The notes below the pieces were generated by a model. It was not told where the DNA came from and made no database searches. It worked only from the letters and a program-made list of their open reading frames with translations. A stretch of 64,000 bases of DNA. Source: Naasia aerilata (GTDB taxonomy: Bacteria; Actinomycetota; Actinomycetes; Actinomycetales; Microbacteriaceae). Positions 1-8,268 of the stretch are shown one piece after another (positions within the stretch are counted from its first letter, which is position 1; each line of letters opens with the position of its first letter). The stretch is taken from NCBI RefSeq assembly GCF_030296595.1, contig NZ_AP027731.1:3286001-3350000 (forward strand). The letters run 5' to 3'. The position numbers and the translations under genes are program-made.

Positions 1-210
1 GGCGGCGAAGAGGAACCCGCGCGCCTCGGCGCCGGCGACCGCGTCGAAGCGGCCGGCGAACGGCTCCGCCATGGCGGCGACGACGGTCCGGAATGCGGCT
101 CCGTCGGCAAACACCCCTGAGAGGTCCCGGAAGAGGATGCCCGGCGTCGGGAAGTCCGGAGTGGTGGTGGTGAGGCTGCGCACCAGGTCCGCCGCCGATG
201 CGCTCGTCAC
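1..210 (-). CDS. apt: Adenine phosphoribosyltransferase, N-terminal part
   Basis: The 70 codons visible read from a GTG at 210 to the left edge and give the start of adenine phosphoribosyltransferase, the purine-salvage enzyme that makes AMP from adenine and PRPP. DFPTPGILFRDLS from residue 19 and GAEARGFLFAA at the end of the visible part are the two N-terminal family signatures. The PRPP-binding C-terminal half lies outside the window. A TATCGT box six bases before the GTG supports this start and a leaderless mRNA. Confidence 0.9.
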   Translation of the reverse strand, partial: MTSASAADLVRSLTTTTPDFPTPGILFRDLSGVFADGAAFRTVVAAMAEPFAGRFDAVAGAEARGFLFAA

Positions 211-216
211 CCGTCC

Positions 217-222
217 ACGATA
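217..222 (-). promoter_or_regulatory. -10 box of apt
   Basis: TATCGT on the minus strand lies six bases before the GTG at 210. There is no room for a ribosome binding site, so the transcript is probably leaderless. Confidence 0.55.
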
Positions 223-309
223 GGCCAGCCCACCCCGCGAGGTGGCACGTGGTGCTCTTTCAGACGCCGGGATGGAGCGACGACTGCCGCCTCGGGGAGC
301 GGGTGAGGG

Positions 310-807
310 TCAGCGCTGCAGGACCGGGTGCCGCTGCTCGACCTGCCGGGCGCGCGCCGCACGGCGCAGCTCGCGCGCCTTCGCCGCCGTGAGGATCAGC
401 ACGGCCAGCGCGCCGAGGACCGCGCCGATGCTGTTGGACGTCACATCCCGGATGTCGGCCACCCGCGTCGTGAAGAAGAGCAGCTGGGCGAGCTCGATCG
501 CGACCGAGAGCCCGAAGCCCAGCAGCATCGCGAGCCACCACTTGCCGCGGCCGAGCAGCAGGACGAAGAACATGCCGACCGGGAAGAACATCGCGATGTT
601 CGCGGCGAACTCCACGTCGGCGTAGTCGATCCAGCGCGTCCCGGGGATGCGGTCGAGGATGTCCAGCACGGTCCAGACGAACCCGTCGGTCCCGTCCCCG
701 AACGGCAGCGCGGGCGAGAGCGTCACCCAGCCGACGAAGCCCAGGTAGGCGAACGTCACCACGCTGAGGAGGGGATGGCGCCGGAACATCTCTCCATCCT
801 CTGTCAT
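310..807 (-). CDS. VanZ family membrane protein
   Basis: A 165-residue protein with four likely membrane segments and the VanZ pattern: NIAMFFPVGMFFVLLLG in the middle, then E..Q and DIRDVTSNSIGAVLG in the last third. VanZ of enterococci gives low-level teicoplanin resistance by an unknown mechanism; most chromosomal homologues have no assigned role. The basic tail after residue 140 should be cytoplasmic. The ATG at 807 is preceded by a GGGAGG ribosome binding site. Family membership is clear, function is not. Confidence 0.8.
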   Translation of the reverse strand: MTEDGEMFRRHPLLSVVTFAYLGFVGWVTLSPALPFGDGTDGFVWTVLDILDRIPGTRWIDYADVEFAANIAMFFPVGMFFVLLLGRGKWWLAMLLGFGLSVAIELAQLLFFTTRVADIRDVTSNSIGAVLGALAVLILTAAKARELRRAARARQVEQRHPVLQR

Positions 808-879
808 GCCTCCCGGGGACGCGCGGGGCGGTACCTGGGAGGGTTCGATGAATCGCCGAGCGGGCGGCGACCGCTGTCG

Positions 880-3107
880 CTACTCCGGTGTGACGACGGT
901 GAGGCGCTGGGTGGCGCGCGTCAGCGCGACGTAGAGCGATCCGGCACCCCGGGGCTCGTTGCGGACGATGCCCTCGGGATCCGCGACCACGACCGCGTCG
1001 AACTCGAGACCCTTCGCGGTGCGGGGGCCGAGCACCGTGATCTGCCGCGAGAGGGTGTCGAGGCCGCGGCCCACCACCTGGTCGCCGAACGCCGCAGTGA
1101 GCGCCGCATGCAGTTGCCCGATGGCGACGTCCGGCGCGATGACGGCGAGCGTGCCCGCCGAGTCGATGCCACGGTCGTGCGCCACGGCGTCCACCACGGC
1201 GGCGACGATCTCCGCCGCCGGCACGGACAGCTGCCGCGGCTCCCACTCGGAATCGCGGACGGACCGCGACGGGGTGACCTCGAGGCCGTGCCGGCGCGCC
1301 TCGGCCTCGGCGAGCAGGGCGATCTGCGTCGGCGTCCGGTAGTTGACCGTCAGCTCCTCGAGCCGGAAGTCCGAGGTCAGCGGCTTGACCGCGTCGGCCC
1401 AGTTCGACGCGGCGGACATCGAGCTCGCCTGCGCGATGTCGCCCACGATGGTGAACGAGCGCAGGGGGCGCGCCGGCGCAGCAGACGCCACTGCATGGGC
1501 GAGAGCTCCTGGGCCTCGTCGACGACCACGTGCCCGTACGTCCACGTGCGGTCGGTCACCGCGCGCTCGGCGGCCGTCAGCCGAGGACCCGACGCGGCGA
1601 AGTTGTCGGCGAGCGCCTCGGCGCTCACCATCCCTTCGACGCCCATGTTGCGGATCGCGTTCTCGGCGTTCTCCAGATCGAGCTGGCGCTGCCGCCGCGC
1701 TGCGGCCTCCTGCGCTCCGGAGGCGCTCGGCGCATCGCCGAGGAGCTCGGCGGCCTCGTCGAGGAGCGGGACGTCCGACACCGTGAAGGGCGCGTCGCGT
1801 CGGCGTGCGAGCAGGCCGCGACGGCTCTCGGGCCAGGTGGGGGTCAGCGAGGCGAGCCAGGACGGGCGCGAGTACAGGTCGCCGAGGAGCTTCTCGGGGC
1901 TCATCGGCAGCCACGCCGTGTTGAGGAGCACCCGGACGTCCTCGCTCGAGCGGAGGTCCTCGCGCAGCATCCGGAGGTCGTCGTCCTCGAGCGTGTCGCC
2001 GTCCTCACGGAGCTGCGACGCGAGCGCCGCGGTGAGAGCGGAGAGCGCGTGCGACACGAAGGTGACGCGGGCCTCGTTGTGCGGCTTGCGGGTGTCCTGG
2101 GCGCGGCGGATCGCGCGGGCGATGAGCTCGGGCTCCACGACGAGCCGCTCGCCGTTCACCTCGATCGTGTGCGGCTCGGCGGGCGGGACCTGCCGGGCGA
2201 GGACCGCGCGCTTCAGCAGCTCGGCCATCCGTAGCGAGCCCTTGAGCGCGGCGGTGGCCGGCGGATCCTCCTCCTGGGTGTCGTGCCCCGGGTAGAGCTG
2301 GCCGACGCTCGAGAGCACGACGCCCGTCTCGCCGAGCGAGGGCAGCACCTGCTCGATGTACTGCAGGAAGCTCCGCGACGGGCCGACGACGAGCAGCCCG
2401 GAGGAGGACAGCCGCTCGCGGAAGGTGTAGAGGAGGTACGCGGCGCGATGCAGCGCCACGGCCGTCTTGCCCGTGCCCGGACCGCCCTGGACGACGAGCA
2501 CTCCGCGGAGGTCCGACCGGATGATCCGGTCCTGCTCGGCCTGGATGGTGCCGACGATGTCCTGCATGCGACCGGTACGCTGCGCGGTCAGCGCCGCCAT
2601 GAGCGCGCTCTCCCCCGTCAGCGGGCGATCCGAGTCGTCGGCGGTCGCGCCGAACACCTCGTCCTCGATGCGCGTGACGGCGCGCCCCTCCGTGCTGAGG
2701 TGACGCCGGGCCCGGATGCCGAGCGGCTGCGCGGCGGTCGCCTGGTAGAACGCGCTCGCCTGCGGCACGCGCCAGTCGAGCAGCAGCGGCTGGAGGTCCG
2801 CGTCGCGGAGGCCGATACGGCCGATGTAGCGGAGGTCCCCCTCCTCGGTCTCCAGTCGGCCGAAGGCGAGCCGGTCGTCGACCTCTCGCAGCTGCGCGAT
2901 CCGGTCCTCGAAGATGCGCGCCATGGCGTCGCGCTCGGACCGGTTCTGGTGCGTTCCGCCGACCGGGGCGAGCCGCACCCGGTCCAGCTCGCGGGCCGCC
3001 TCCGCCTTCACGGCGTCGAGGCGGGCGTAGAGGAGCGAGAGGTACGCCTGCTCGCGATCGAGCTCCCGCGCCATGCCCGCATGCGCGGTGCTGGAATCGG
3101 TGGTCAC
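880..3107 (-). CDS. helR: HelD/HelR-like RNA polymerase recycling ATPase (one frameshift)
   Basis: Superfamily I helicase-like ATPase of the HelD/HelR type, which pulls RNA polymerase off DNA or nucleic-acid products; actinobacterial HelR also protects against rifamycins. The N-terminus is a charged coiled coil typical of HelD, Walker A is GGPGTGKTAVAL near residue 210, and late motifs (VVDEAQELSPMQW, TIVGDIAQ, YVALTRATQRLTVV) follow. The frame breaks in a G5 run at 1464-1468; adding one G joins the halves to about 742 residues, the usual length. I prefer the GTG at 3107 with GTGAGG upstream. It lies 94 bp downstream of the marR-type gene on the same strand. Assignment as HelR rather than a plain UvrD-like helicase rests on the N-terminal coiled coil. 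Confidence 0.8.
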
Positions 3108-3201
3108 GCCCTCACCCCGCCCTCGTGGTCCACGCACGTCCGCGCGCAGTGCTCCGGTTCGCGCTGTCCGCACGAAAACCGGGGATCGAGTCTACCGGGG
3201 T

Positions 3202-3717
3202 TCAGGAGGCGGTCTGCTGTTCCTGCTCGCCATTCAGGATCTCGTCGGCACGCGCGCAGGAGGCCGGGTTGGCGATGTCGACGATCCGCTCCGAGAGCTC
3301 ATTCAGCGTCGCCTTCTCCGCCGGCGTGAGGACGTCGAAGAACAGGCGTCGCAGCTCGGTCGCGTTGCCGCGAGAGGCCCGGAGCACGGCGCGCCGGCCC
3401 TCGGGCAGGAGGACGACCCAGGTTCCCCGGAGGTCCGTCGGACACTCCCGGCGCTCGAGCAGCCCGCGCGCCACCATGCGCGTGACCTGGTGGGACACCC
3501 GGCTCTTCTCCCAGCCGAGGAGCTCGCCGAGGTCGCGGGCCCGGAGCTGGTTGTCGGCGGCACGGAAGAGCGACAGCAGGATCTCGAAGTCAGGACCGGA
3601 GATGCCCGCGTCGGCGTGCAGCCGCTGCTCGACGGCGCGGTCGAGCTCGCGGCGCATGGCCTGGAAGGCGCGCCAGACGGACCAGTCCGCCTCGCCGATC
3701 TCGCTCACCTCGCTCAT
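3202..3717 (-). CDS. MarR family transcriptional regulator
   Basis: A 171-residue winged-helix regulator. The core LRARDLGELLGWEKSRVSHQ is the recognition-helix region, followed by the wing RRECPTDLRGTWVVLLPEG. It is divergent from the FMN reductase gene at 3804; the 86-bp gap holds a perfect palindrome overlapping a -35 box, so self-regulation and control of the neighbour are likely. The HelR-like gene follows on the same strand and may be part of the regulon. The start at 3717 is chosen because a TAACGT box lies seven bases upstream and the homology begins directly after. Confidence 0.88.
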   Translation of the reverse strand: MSEVSEIGEADWSVWRAFQAMRRELDRAVEQRLHADAGISGPDFEILLSLFRAADNQLRARDLGELLGWEKSRVSHQVTRMVARGLLERRECPTDLRGTWVVLLPEGRRAVLRASRGNATELRRLFFDVLTPAEKATLNELSERIVDIANPASCARADEILNGEQEQQTAS

Positions 3718-3724
3718 GCGCCAC

Positions 3725-3730
3725 ACGTTA
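3725..3730 (-). promoter_or_regulatory. -10 box of the MarR regulator gene
   Basis: TAACGT on the minus strand, seven bases before the ATG at 3717, consistent with leaderless transcription. Confidence 0.5.
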
Positions 3731-3741
3731 CACCCGTGAAG

Positions 3742-3781
3742 TTGACATGTCACCCACCTGGCGCATAATGGTGACACGTCA
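3742..3781 (+). promoter_or_regulatory. Promoter of the FMN reductase gene with MarR-type operators
   Basis: TTGACA at 3742-3747 and CATAAT at 3764-3769 are 16 bp apart, an unusually consensus-like pair for this GC-rich DNA. The perfect palindrome TGACATGTCA (3743-3752) overlaps the -35 box. A second, near-perfect copy TGACACGTCA (3772-3781) lies just beyond the -10, 29 bp centre to centre. This is the layout expected if the divergent MarR protein represses the promoter. No data beyond the sequence support binding. Confidence 0.65.
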
Positions 3782-3803
3782 TCCAACAACGACTAGGAGA
3801 ACC

Positions 3804-4388
3804 GTGTCCGACCTCAAGATCGCCGTCATCCTCGGCAGCACCCGCCCCGGCCGGAAGGGCGAGCCTGTGGCCTCGTGGGTTCTCGAGCAGGCGTCGACGC
3901 GCACTGCCGCAAGCTACGAGCTCGTCGACCTCGCCGACTTCCCGCTGCCCCACCTCGACGAGGCGATCCCGCCGTCGATGGCCCAGTACTCCAAGGAGCA
4001 CACGCTCGCCTGGTCGGAGAAGATCGCCGCCTACGACGGCTACATCTTCGTGACCCCGGAGTACAACCACAGCACGTCGGGCGTCCTCAAGAACGCGATC
4101 GACTACCTGTACACCGAGTGGAACAACAAGGCGGCGGCGTTCGTCGCGTACGGCACCGTCGGCGGCGCGCGCGCCGTCGAGCACCTGCGCGGCATCTCCT
4201 CCGAGCTGCAGCTCGCGCACGTCCGCCAGCAGCTGAGCTTCTCGCTCTTCACCGACTTCGAGAACTTCAGCACCTTCGCGCCCGGGCCCCAGCACGCGGC
4301 CTCGGCTCAGGTCATGTTCGACCAGCTCGAGGCGTGGGCCGGCGCGATGAAGACCGTCCGCCAGCCGGAGGTTGCGGTCGGCGCCTGA
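3804..4388 (+). CDS. NAD(P)H-dependent FMN reductase / quinone reductase
   Basis: A 194-residue flavodoxin-fold protein of the NADPH-dependent FMN reductase family. VILGSTRPGRKGEPVASWV is the phosphate-binding loop for FMN, and TPEYNHSTSGVLKNAIDYL is the second family signature. Such enzymes reduce FMN, quinones or azo and nitro compounds. GTG at 3804 is taken as start because AGGAG lies 4 bases upstream and the homology begins at residue 4. Its promoter carries palindromes probably bound by the divergent MarR regulator, suggesting induction by quinone-like or redox-active compounds. Confidence 0.9.
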   Translation: MSDLKIAVILGSTRPGRKGEPVASWVLEQASTRTAASYELVDLADFPLPHLDEAIPPSMAQYSKEHTLAWSEKIAAYDGYIFVTPEYNHSTSGVLKNAIDYLYTEWNNKAAAFVAYGTVGGARAVEHLRGISSELQLAHVRQQLSFSLFTDFENFSTFAPGPQHAASAQVMFDQLEAWAGAMKTVRQPEVAVGA

Positions 4389-4411
4389 CCGGAGGAACCT
4401 GAAGGGGTTCG

Positions 4412-4461
4412 CTCGTCGCCCGGATGCGAGACCTGGCTCAGCCGTCTCCCCGGGCGACGAG
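4412..4461. terminator. 12-bp inverted repeat between convergent genes
   Basis: CTCGTCGCCCGG (4412-4423) and CCGGGCGACGAG (4450-4461) form a perfect stem with a 26-base loop between the 3' ends of the FMN reductase gene and the DUF1353 gene. It may serve as terminator for both, but there is no T tract. Confidence 0.45.
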
Positions 4462-4499
4462 TCTGTCCGGGGCCCGCGCACGCACGTGCGGCCGCCCGG

Positions 4500-5302
4500 T
4501 CAGTGCTCGGCGGACTCGTGCCGCTCGACGGCCGCACGCGTCCGGCGGCGGGCACGCACCTTCGACCGGCGCGTCCGGCCCAGGGGTCCCGCCTTCGGCA
4601 TGGGGCCCTTCCTCCCGCCGAGCAGCCAGCCAGCGAGCTCGAGTGCCGCGAGCAGGTACTGGCCGAACAGCGCGACGAGCGCGACCGGCCCGAACACGAC
4701 TCCCGCACAGATGAGGACCGCCATCGCCGGTCCGACGTCCTTCCGCCACAGGAGCGAGGATGCGGCGGCCACCGGGATCACCAGGACGCCGAGCCAGCCG
4801 AGGATCCCGAGCAGTCCGGCCCAGATCGCGAGGACCGCGAGGACCGCGTGAGCGGCCATCGCCACCGTCTGCCAGCGGCGCGGCCCCAGTAGCGCTCGAA
4901 GGTCACCGCGGCCCACAGGAGTGAGGTGCGCAGGGGCGTGCTGCCGGACTCGCGCAGGGAGACGCGGAACAGCCGGTCGGCCTCCCGCCGCTGCGCGATC
5001 CAGACGTCCGGATCGGGGTTGAGCGCCTCCCACCAGAGCTGGTCGTGCAGGAGGGCGGGAGCGGTCTGGCGCCCGTGGCTGGCGATCAGGCCCCAGAGGA
5101 ACGGCGGCACCGAGGCGAGGTCGCTCGCGTTCGAGCCCTTCGCCGGGCGCGACGGGTCGTGCGCGCGCACGACGATCCGCTCGGACTCGGGCCGGCCCTT
5201 CTCCAGGAACGTGAACGGCCGAGCCAGCTGGAAGGTTCCCGGCGCCCGCTGGATCAGGGCGATGCGATCCAGCCGCTTGCCGTCCTCACGCGCGAACGGC
5301 AT
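4500..5302 (-). CDS. DUF1353 protein with C-terminal membrane region (one frameshift)
   Basis: The N-terminal ~140 residues carry the DUF1353 signature SDLASVPPFLWGLIASHG followed by ALLHDQLWW; this family occurs in phages and bacteria and has no known function. After LLWAAVTFERYW the frame is lost in a C4 run at 4884-4887; adding one base continues into about 125 residues with two or three hydrophobic segments and a very basic tail. The repaired product is about 267 residues. DUF1353 domains are usually found alone, so the membrane extension is noteworthy. If the break were real, the product would be a truncated cytoplasmic protein. Confidence 0.7.
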
Positions 5303-5344
5303 GGTCAGCGCGGGGCTGCGCCGCGGGTGCGACGCGAGACCGGG

Positions 5345-6178
5345 TCAGAACTCCTCATGCGTGTCCGGATCGGCGTCCCACAGCCGGCCGTTCTCGAGGC
5401 CGGAGATCGCGGCGACCTCGTCGTCGTCGAGCGAGAAGCCGAAGACGTCGAGGTTCTCGCGCTGCCGGTCCGGGTTGCCGGACTTCGGGATCGGGATCGT
5501 CCCGAGCTGGACGTGCCAGCGCACCACCACCTGGGACGGCGTGACGCCGTGCGCCTCCGCCGCCCGGACGACGGGCTCGGCGCGGAAGAGGTCGCTCCCC
5601 TTGCCGAGCGGGCTCCAGCTCTCGGTCTGCACCCCCAGCTCGGCGTGCACGGCGCGGAGCGCGGCCTGGGGGAAGTAGGGGTGCAGCTCCACCTGGTTGA
5701 CGGCGGGAGCGACCCCGGTCTCCTCGACGACGCGGCGCAGCTGCGCCTCAGTGAAGTTGGAGACACCCGCTGAGCGCAGGACGCCGTCCTCCCGCAGCTT
5801 GAGGAAGGCGCGGAACGACTCCACGTACTTGTCGACCTTGGGCAGGGGCCAGTGGATGAGGTAGAGGTCGAGGTAGTCGAGGCCGATCGTCTGCCGGCTC
5901 TCCTCGAAGGAGGCCAGCGTCTCCTCGTAGCCGTGGTGCCTGCCGGGGAGCTTGCTGGTGATCACGAAGTCCTCGCGCGGCACCCCTGACCGCCGCACGG
6001 CCTCGCCCACCTCGCGCTCGTTGCCGTAGTTCATGGCGGTGTCGAGCAGCCGGTATCCCGCCTCGATGCCGGCGAGCAGCGACGCGATGCCCTCCTCGCC
6101 GCGCAGGCCGTAGGTGCCGAGGCCCACCGCGGGGATGGAGCGGCCGTCATTGAGGGTCAGGGTGTCGATCGCCGTCAT
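5345..6178 (-). CDS. Aldo/keto reductase
   Basis: 277 residues, full length for the AKR5-type family that includes 2,5-diketo-D-gluconate reductases. Visible are the catalytic Asp and Tyr (YRLLDTAMNYGNE), Lys (TSKLPG) and His (YLIHWPLP), the SNF and NQVELHPYF strands, and the NADPH-binding IPIPKSGNPDRQRENL near the end. It reduces an aldehyde or ketone with NADPH; the substrate cannot be told. Monocistronic by appearance, with a TAGGCT box six bases before the ATG. Confidence 0.92.
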   Translation of the reverse strand: MTAIDTLTLNDGRSIPAVGLGTYGLRGEEGIASLLAGIEAGYRLLDTAMNYGNEREVGEAVRRSGVPREDFVITSKLPGRHHGYEETLASFEESRQTIGLDYLDLYLIHWPLPKVDKYVESFRAFLKLREDGVLRSAGVSNFTEAQLRRVVEETGVAPAVNQVELHPYFPQAALRAVHAELGVQTESWSPLGKGSDLFRAEPVVRAAEAHGVTPSQVVVRWHVQLGTIPIPKSGNPDRQRENLDVFGFSLDDDEVAAISGLENGRLWDADPDTHEEF

Positions 6179-6184
6179 CCCTTC

Positions 6185-6190
6185 AGCCTA
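6185..6190 (-). promoter_or_regulatory. -10 box of the aldo/keto reductase gene
   Basis: TAGGCT on the minus strand, six bases before the ATG at 6178; leaderless transcription is likely. Confidence 0.55.
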
Positions 6191-6278
6191 CGAGTGCCGC
6201 ACGCCCCCACGTGCCCGGATTGGGGCGTCCCCGCGTCTTGTCGGCTCGGCACGGAGGGGCGCATTCTGAAGTCCTACA

Positions 6279-6345
6279 AGAGAACTCGTCGGGAGTCGGA
6301 AGAGCCGGAGGCAGCGCCCCGGCCATCGGGCCCGACGAGTTCTCT
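6279..6345. repeat. 15-bp inverted repeat
   Basis: AGAGAACTCGTCGGG (6279-6293) pairs perfectly with CCCGACGAGTTCTCT (6331-6345) across a 37-base loop, followed by TTCTG. It could end transcription coming from the FKBP gene on the minus strand, but the long loop and lack of a T tract on that strand make this unsure. Confidence 0.6.
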
Positions 6346-6372
6346 TTCTGCGTCTTGAGCTGCCGGCACCGC

Positions 6373-6962
6373 TGAGCGCGCCCCGTACCCGCCCCGCGCT
6401 CACCGAGCGCGCCCCGTAACGACGAGCGCGCCCCGTAAACACCCCGCGCTCGTCGTCTCGCACCGCGCTCGGCGGGAGAGGTGCTGGGCGGCGGCGTCTC
6501 GCTGCGCGCTCACCGAGTGGGGATGCACGCCGGCGTCTCGCACCGCGCTCACCGAGCGCGGCCCGTAACGACGAGCGCGCCCCGTAAACACCCCGCGCTC
6601 GGCGACTCGCACCGCGCTCGGCGAGAGAGGGGCTCCGCGGCAGCGTCTCACACCGCGCTCGACGGGCGAGAATGCACGCCGGCGTCTCGCACCGCGCTCA
6701 CCGAGCGCGGCCCGTAACGACGAGCGCGCCCCCGTAGACACCCCGCGCTCGTCGACTCGCACCGCGCTCAGCGGGAGAGGTGCACCGCGGCGGCGTCACG
6801 CACCGCGCTCGACGAGAGGGGGATGGCGCGGGCGTCTCGCACCGCGCTCACCGACCGCGCCCCGTAACGACGAGCGCGCCCCGTAGACACCCCGCGCTCG
6901 GCGTCTCGCACCGCGCTCGACGGGAGAGGTGCACCGCGGCGGCGTCTCGCACCGCGCTCGGC
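6373..6962. repeat. Tandem array, four units of 149-150 bp
   Basis: Units begin with CACCGAGCGCGCCCCGTAA (one or two mismatches) at 6401, 6550, 6699 and 6849, so the period is 149, 149 and 150 bp. Each unit contains two GAGCGCG(G/C)CCCGTA boxes pointing one way, a CCCCGCGCTCG box pointing the other way, and two or three copies of CACCGCGCTC. The last unit is partial. Open frames run through it on both strands, but the period is not a multiple of three, so the frame changes from unit to unit and I call no gene. A short related copy lies at 42081-42130. Confidence 0.85.
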
Positions 6963-7089
6963 ACGCGACACCGCCCGCGACAGGCACGCGGAACACGCTG
7001 GAACGAAACGGGCCCTGCCAGCCCGAGCCCCACACCCTCGTATCAAGCCTCGACAGGAACCCCGCGGAGCTTCCGTCGCACGACGCGTG

Positions 7090-7130
7090 GATTTCGAGAC
7101 GTCGCTCCGCGAGCTCCTCAATCAGCGGGG
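7090..7130. repeat. Dispersed TTTCGAGACG palindrome, copy 1
   Basis: GATTTCGAGAC at 7090 and GCTCCTCAATCAGCGGGG to 7130 bound a short self-complementary core (GTCGCTCCGCGAGC). The same bounds recur at about 37.8, 37.9, 38.0 and 55.0 kb with different cores. Confidence 0.7.
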
Positions 7131-7141
7131 TGGAGGATCCC

Positions 7142-7513
7142 CTACGACACGCCCAGCAGGTCGATGACGAAGATCAGCGTCTTGCCGCTCAGGCGGTGCC
7201 CGCCGCCTGCGGGCCCGTAGGCGAGCGCCGGGGGCACGACGAGCTGGCGACGGCCGCCGACGCGCATGCCCGGGATGCCTTGCTGCCACCCGGCGATGAG
7301 GTTGCGGAGCGGGAAGTTGATGGACTGGCCCCGGTTCCAGGAGGAGTCGAACTCGTCGCCCGTGTCGTACTCGACACCCAGGTAGTGCACGTTCACCGTG
7401 GCGCCCGGGGCGGCCTCCGGGCCGTCTCCCACGACGATGTCGGTCACCTCGAGGGTGCTGGGCGCGGGGCCCTCGGGGGCGTCGATCTCGGGCTTCTCGC
7501 TTGCGTTGCTCAT
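7142..7513 (-). CDS. FKBP-type peptidyl-prolyl cis-trans isomerase
   Basis: 123 residues forming one FKBP domain: VNVHYLGVEYDTGDEFDSSW, the INFPLRNLIAGWQQGIPGM strand and turn, and PPALAYGP with GKTLIFVIDLL at the end. It catalyses proline isomerisation in protein folding. There is no signal peptide, so it is cytoplasmic. The ATG at 7513 is the first start giving the usual domain boundary. The gene is divergent from the M50-like gene, and only 26 bp separate the starts. Confidence 0.93.
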   Translation of the reverse strand: MSNASEKPEIDAPEGPAPSTLEVTDIVVGDGPEAAPGATVNVHYLGVEYDTGDEFDSSWNRGQSINFPLRNLIAGWQQGIPGMRVGGRRQLVVPPALAYGPAGGGHRLSGKTLIFVIDLLGVS

Positions 7514-7527
7514 ACGGCAAGTCAAGC

Positions 7528-7533
7528 GACAAT
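7528..7533 (+). promoter_or_regulatory. -10 box of the M50-like peptidase gene
   Basis: GACAAT six bases before the GTG at 7540; it also lies 15 bp upstream of the divergent FKBP start. Confidence 0.4.
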
Positions 7534-7539
7534 GGCGGA

Positions 7540-8265
7540 GTGGAGCAACTCGCGGACCTCTGGTCACGGGTGACCGCGAGTCAGCCCGCCCTCGACGCGC
7601 CCCTCGTCTGGCTGGCCCTGGCCGTCTCAGCGGCCGCCGTGCTCACGCCGGCGTGGCGCCTGAGCCGGCACGGCGTGACGATCGTGCACGAGGCGGGCCA
7701 CGGCTTCGCCGCCTTCCTCACCGGACGCCGCCTGAACGGGATCCGCCTGCACTCCGACACGTCCGGCGTGACCGTGAGCGTCGGCCGGCCCAGCGGGCTC
7801 GGGATGGCGCTCACGCTGCTCGCCGGCTATCCAGGGCCGGCGGCGGTGGGGCTCGGCGCCGCCGCGCTCGTCGGGCTCGGCCACCCGGCGGGAGCCCTCT
7901 GGGCCCTCCTCGGACTGCTCGTGCTGGTGCTCGTGCAGATCCGGAACTGGTTCGGCCTGTGGTCGATCCTGGTCGCGGGAACCGCGGTCTTCGCCCTCAC
8001 CTGGTGGGGTCCGGCCGAGTGGCAGAGCTTCGGCGCGGTAGCCGTGTCGGGCTTCCTGCTGCTGGGCGGGGTGCGCACCGTTCTCGAGCTCCAGTCGGCG
8101 CGACGGCGGCTGGGGCGCGGGCGCCGAGGCACGACGGACGCGGATCAGCTGTCGCGCGTCGCCGGGCTGCCCGGCCTGCTCTGGGTCGGCTTCTTCCTGC
8201 TGCTCGCGCTCGCCTGCGCGGGGGCGGGCGCACTGCTCCTGCTGCGTCTGCCGCCGCCCTGGTGA
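7540..8265 (+). CDS. M50 family membrane metallopeptidase
   Basis: 241 residues with about six hydrophobic segments. IVHEAGHGFAAFLTGRRL near residue 50 is the HExxH zinc-binding motif of the M50 (site-2 protease type) family, followed by a GVTVSVG strand typical of the soluble actinobacterial M50-like group. These proteins are predicted intramembrane proteases, but most members of this subgroup are uncharacterised. The GTG at 7540 is supported by the GACAAT box six bases upstream. The gene converges on the PrsW gene with only three bases between stops. Confidence 0.8.
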   Translation: MEQLADLWSRVTASQPALDAPLVWLALAVSAAAVLTPAWRLSRHGVTIVHEAGHGFAAFLTGRRLNGIRLHSDTSGVTVSVGRPSGLGMALTLLAGYPGPAAVGLGAAALVGLGHPAGALWALLGLLVLVLVQIRNWFGLWSILVAGTAVFALTWWGPAEWQSFGAVAVSGFLLLGGVRTVLELQSARRRLGRGRRGTTDADQLSRVAGLPGLLWVGFFLLLALACAGAGALLLLRLPPPW

Positions 8266-8268
8266 GCG

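Noticed and set aside
6373..6962. A CRISPR array.
   Set aside because: Units are about 150 bp with internal direct and inverted boxes, there are no unique spacers of 30-40 bp, and no cas genes are present.
6188..7121. Repetitive Arg/Ala/Ser-rich open frames on both strands, which look like a repeat protein.
   Set aside because: The DNA period is 149-150 bp, so the frame changes from unit to unit; codon composition is unlike neighbouring genes and no start signal fits.
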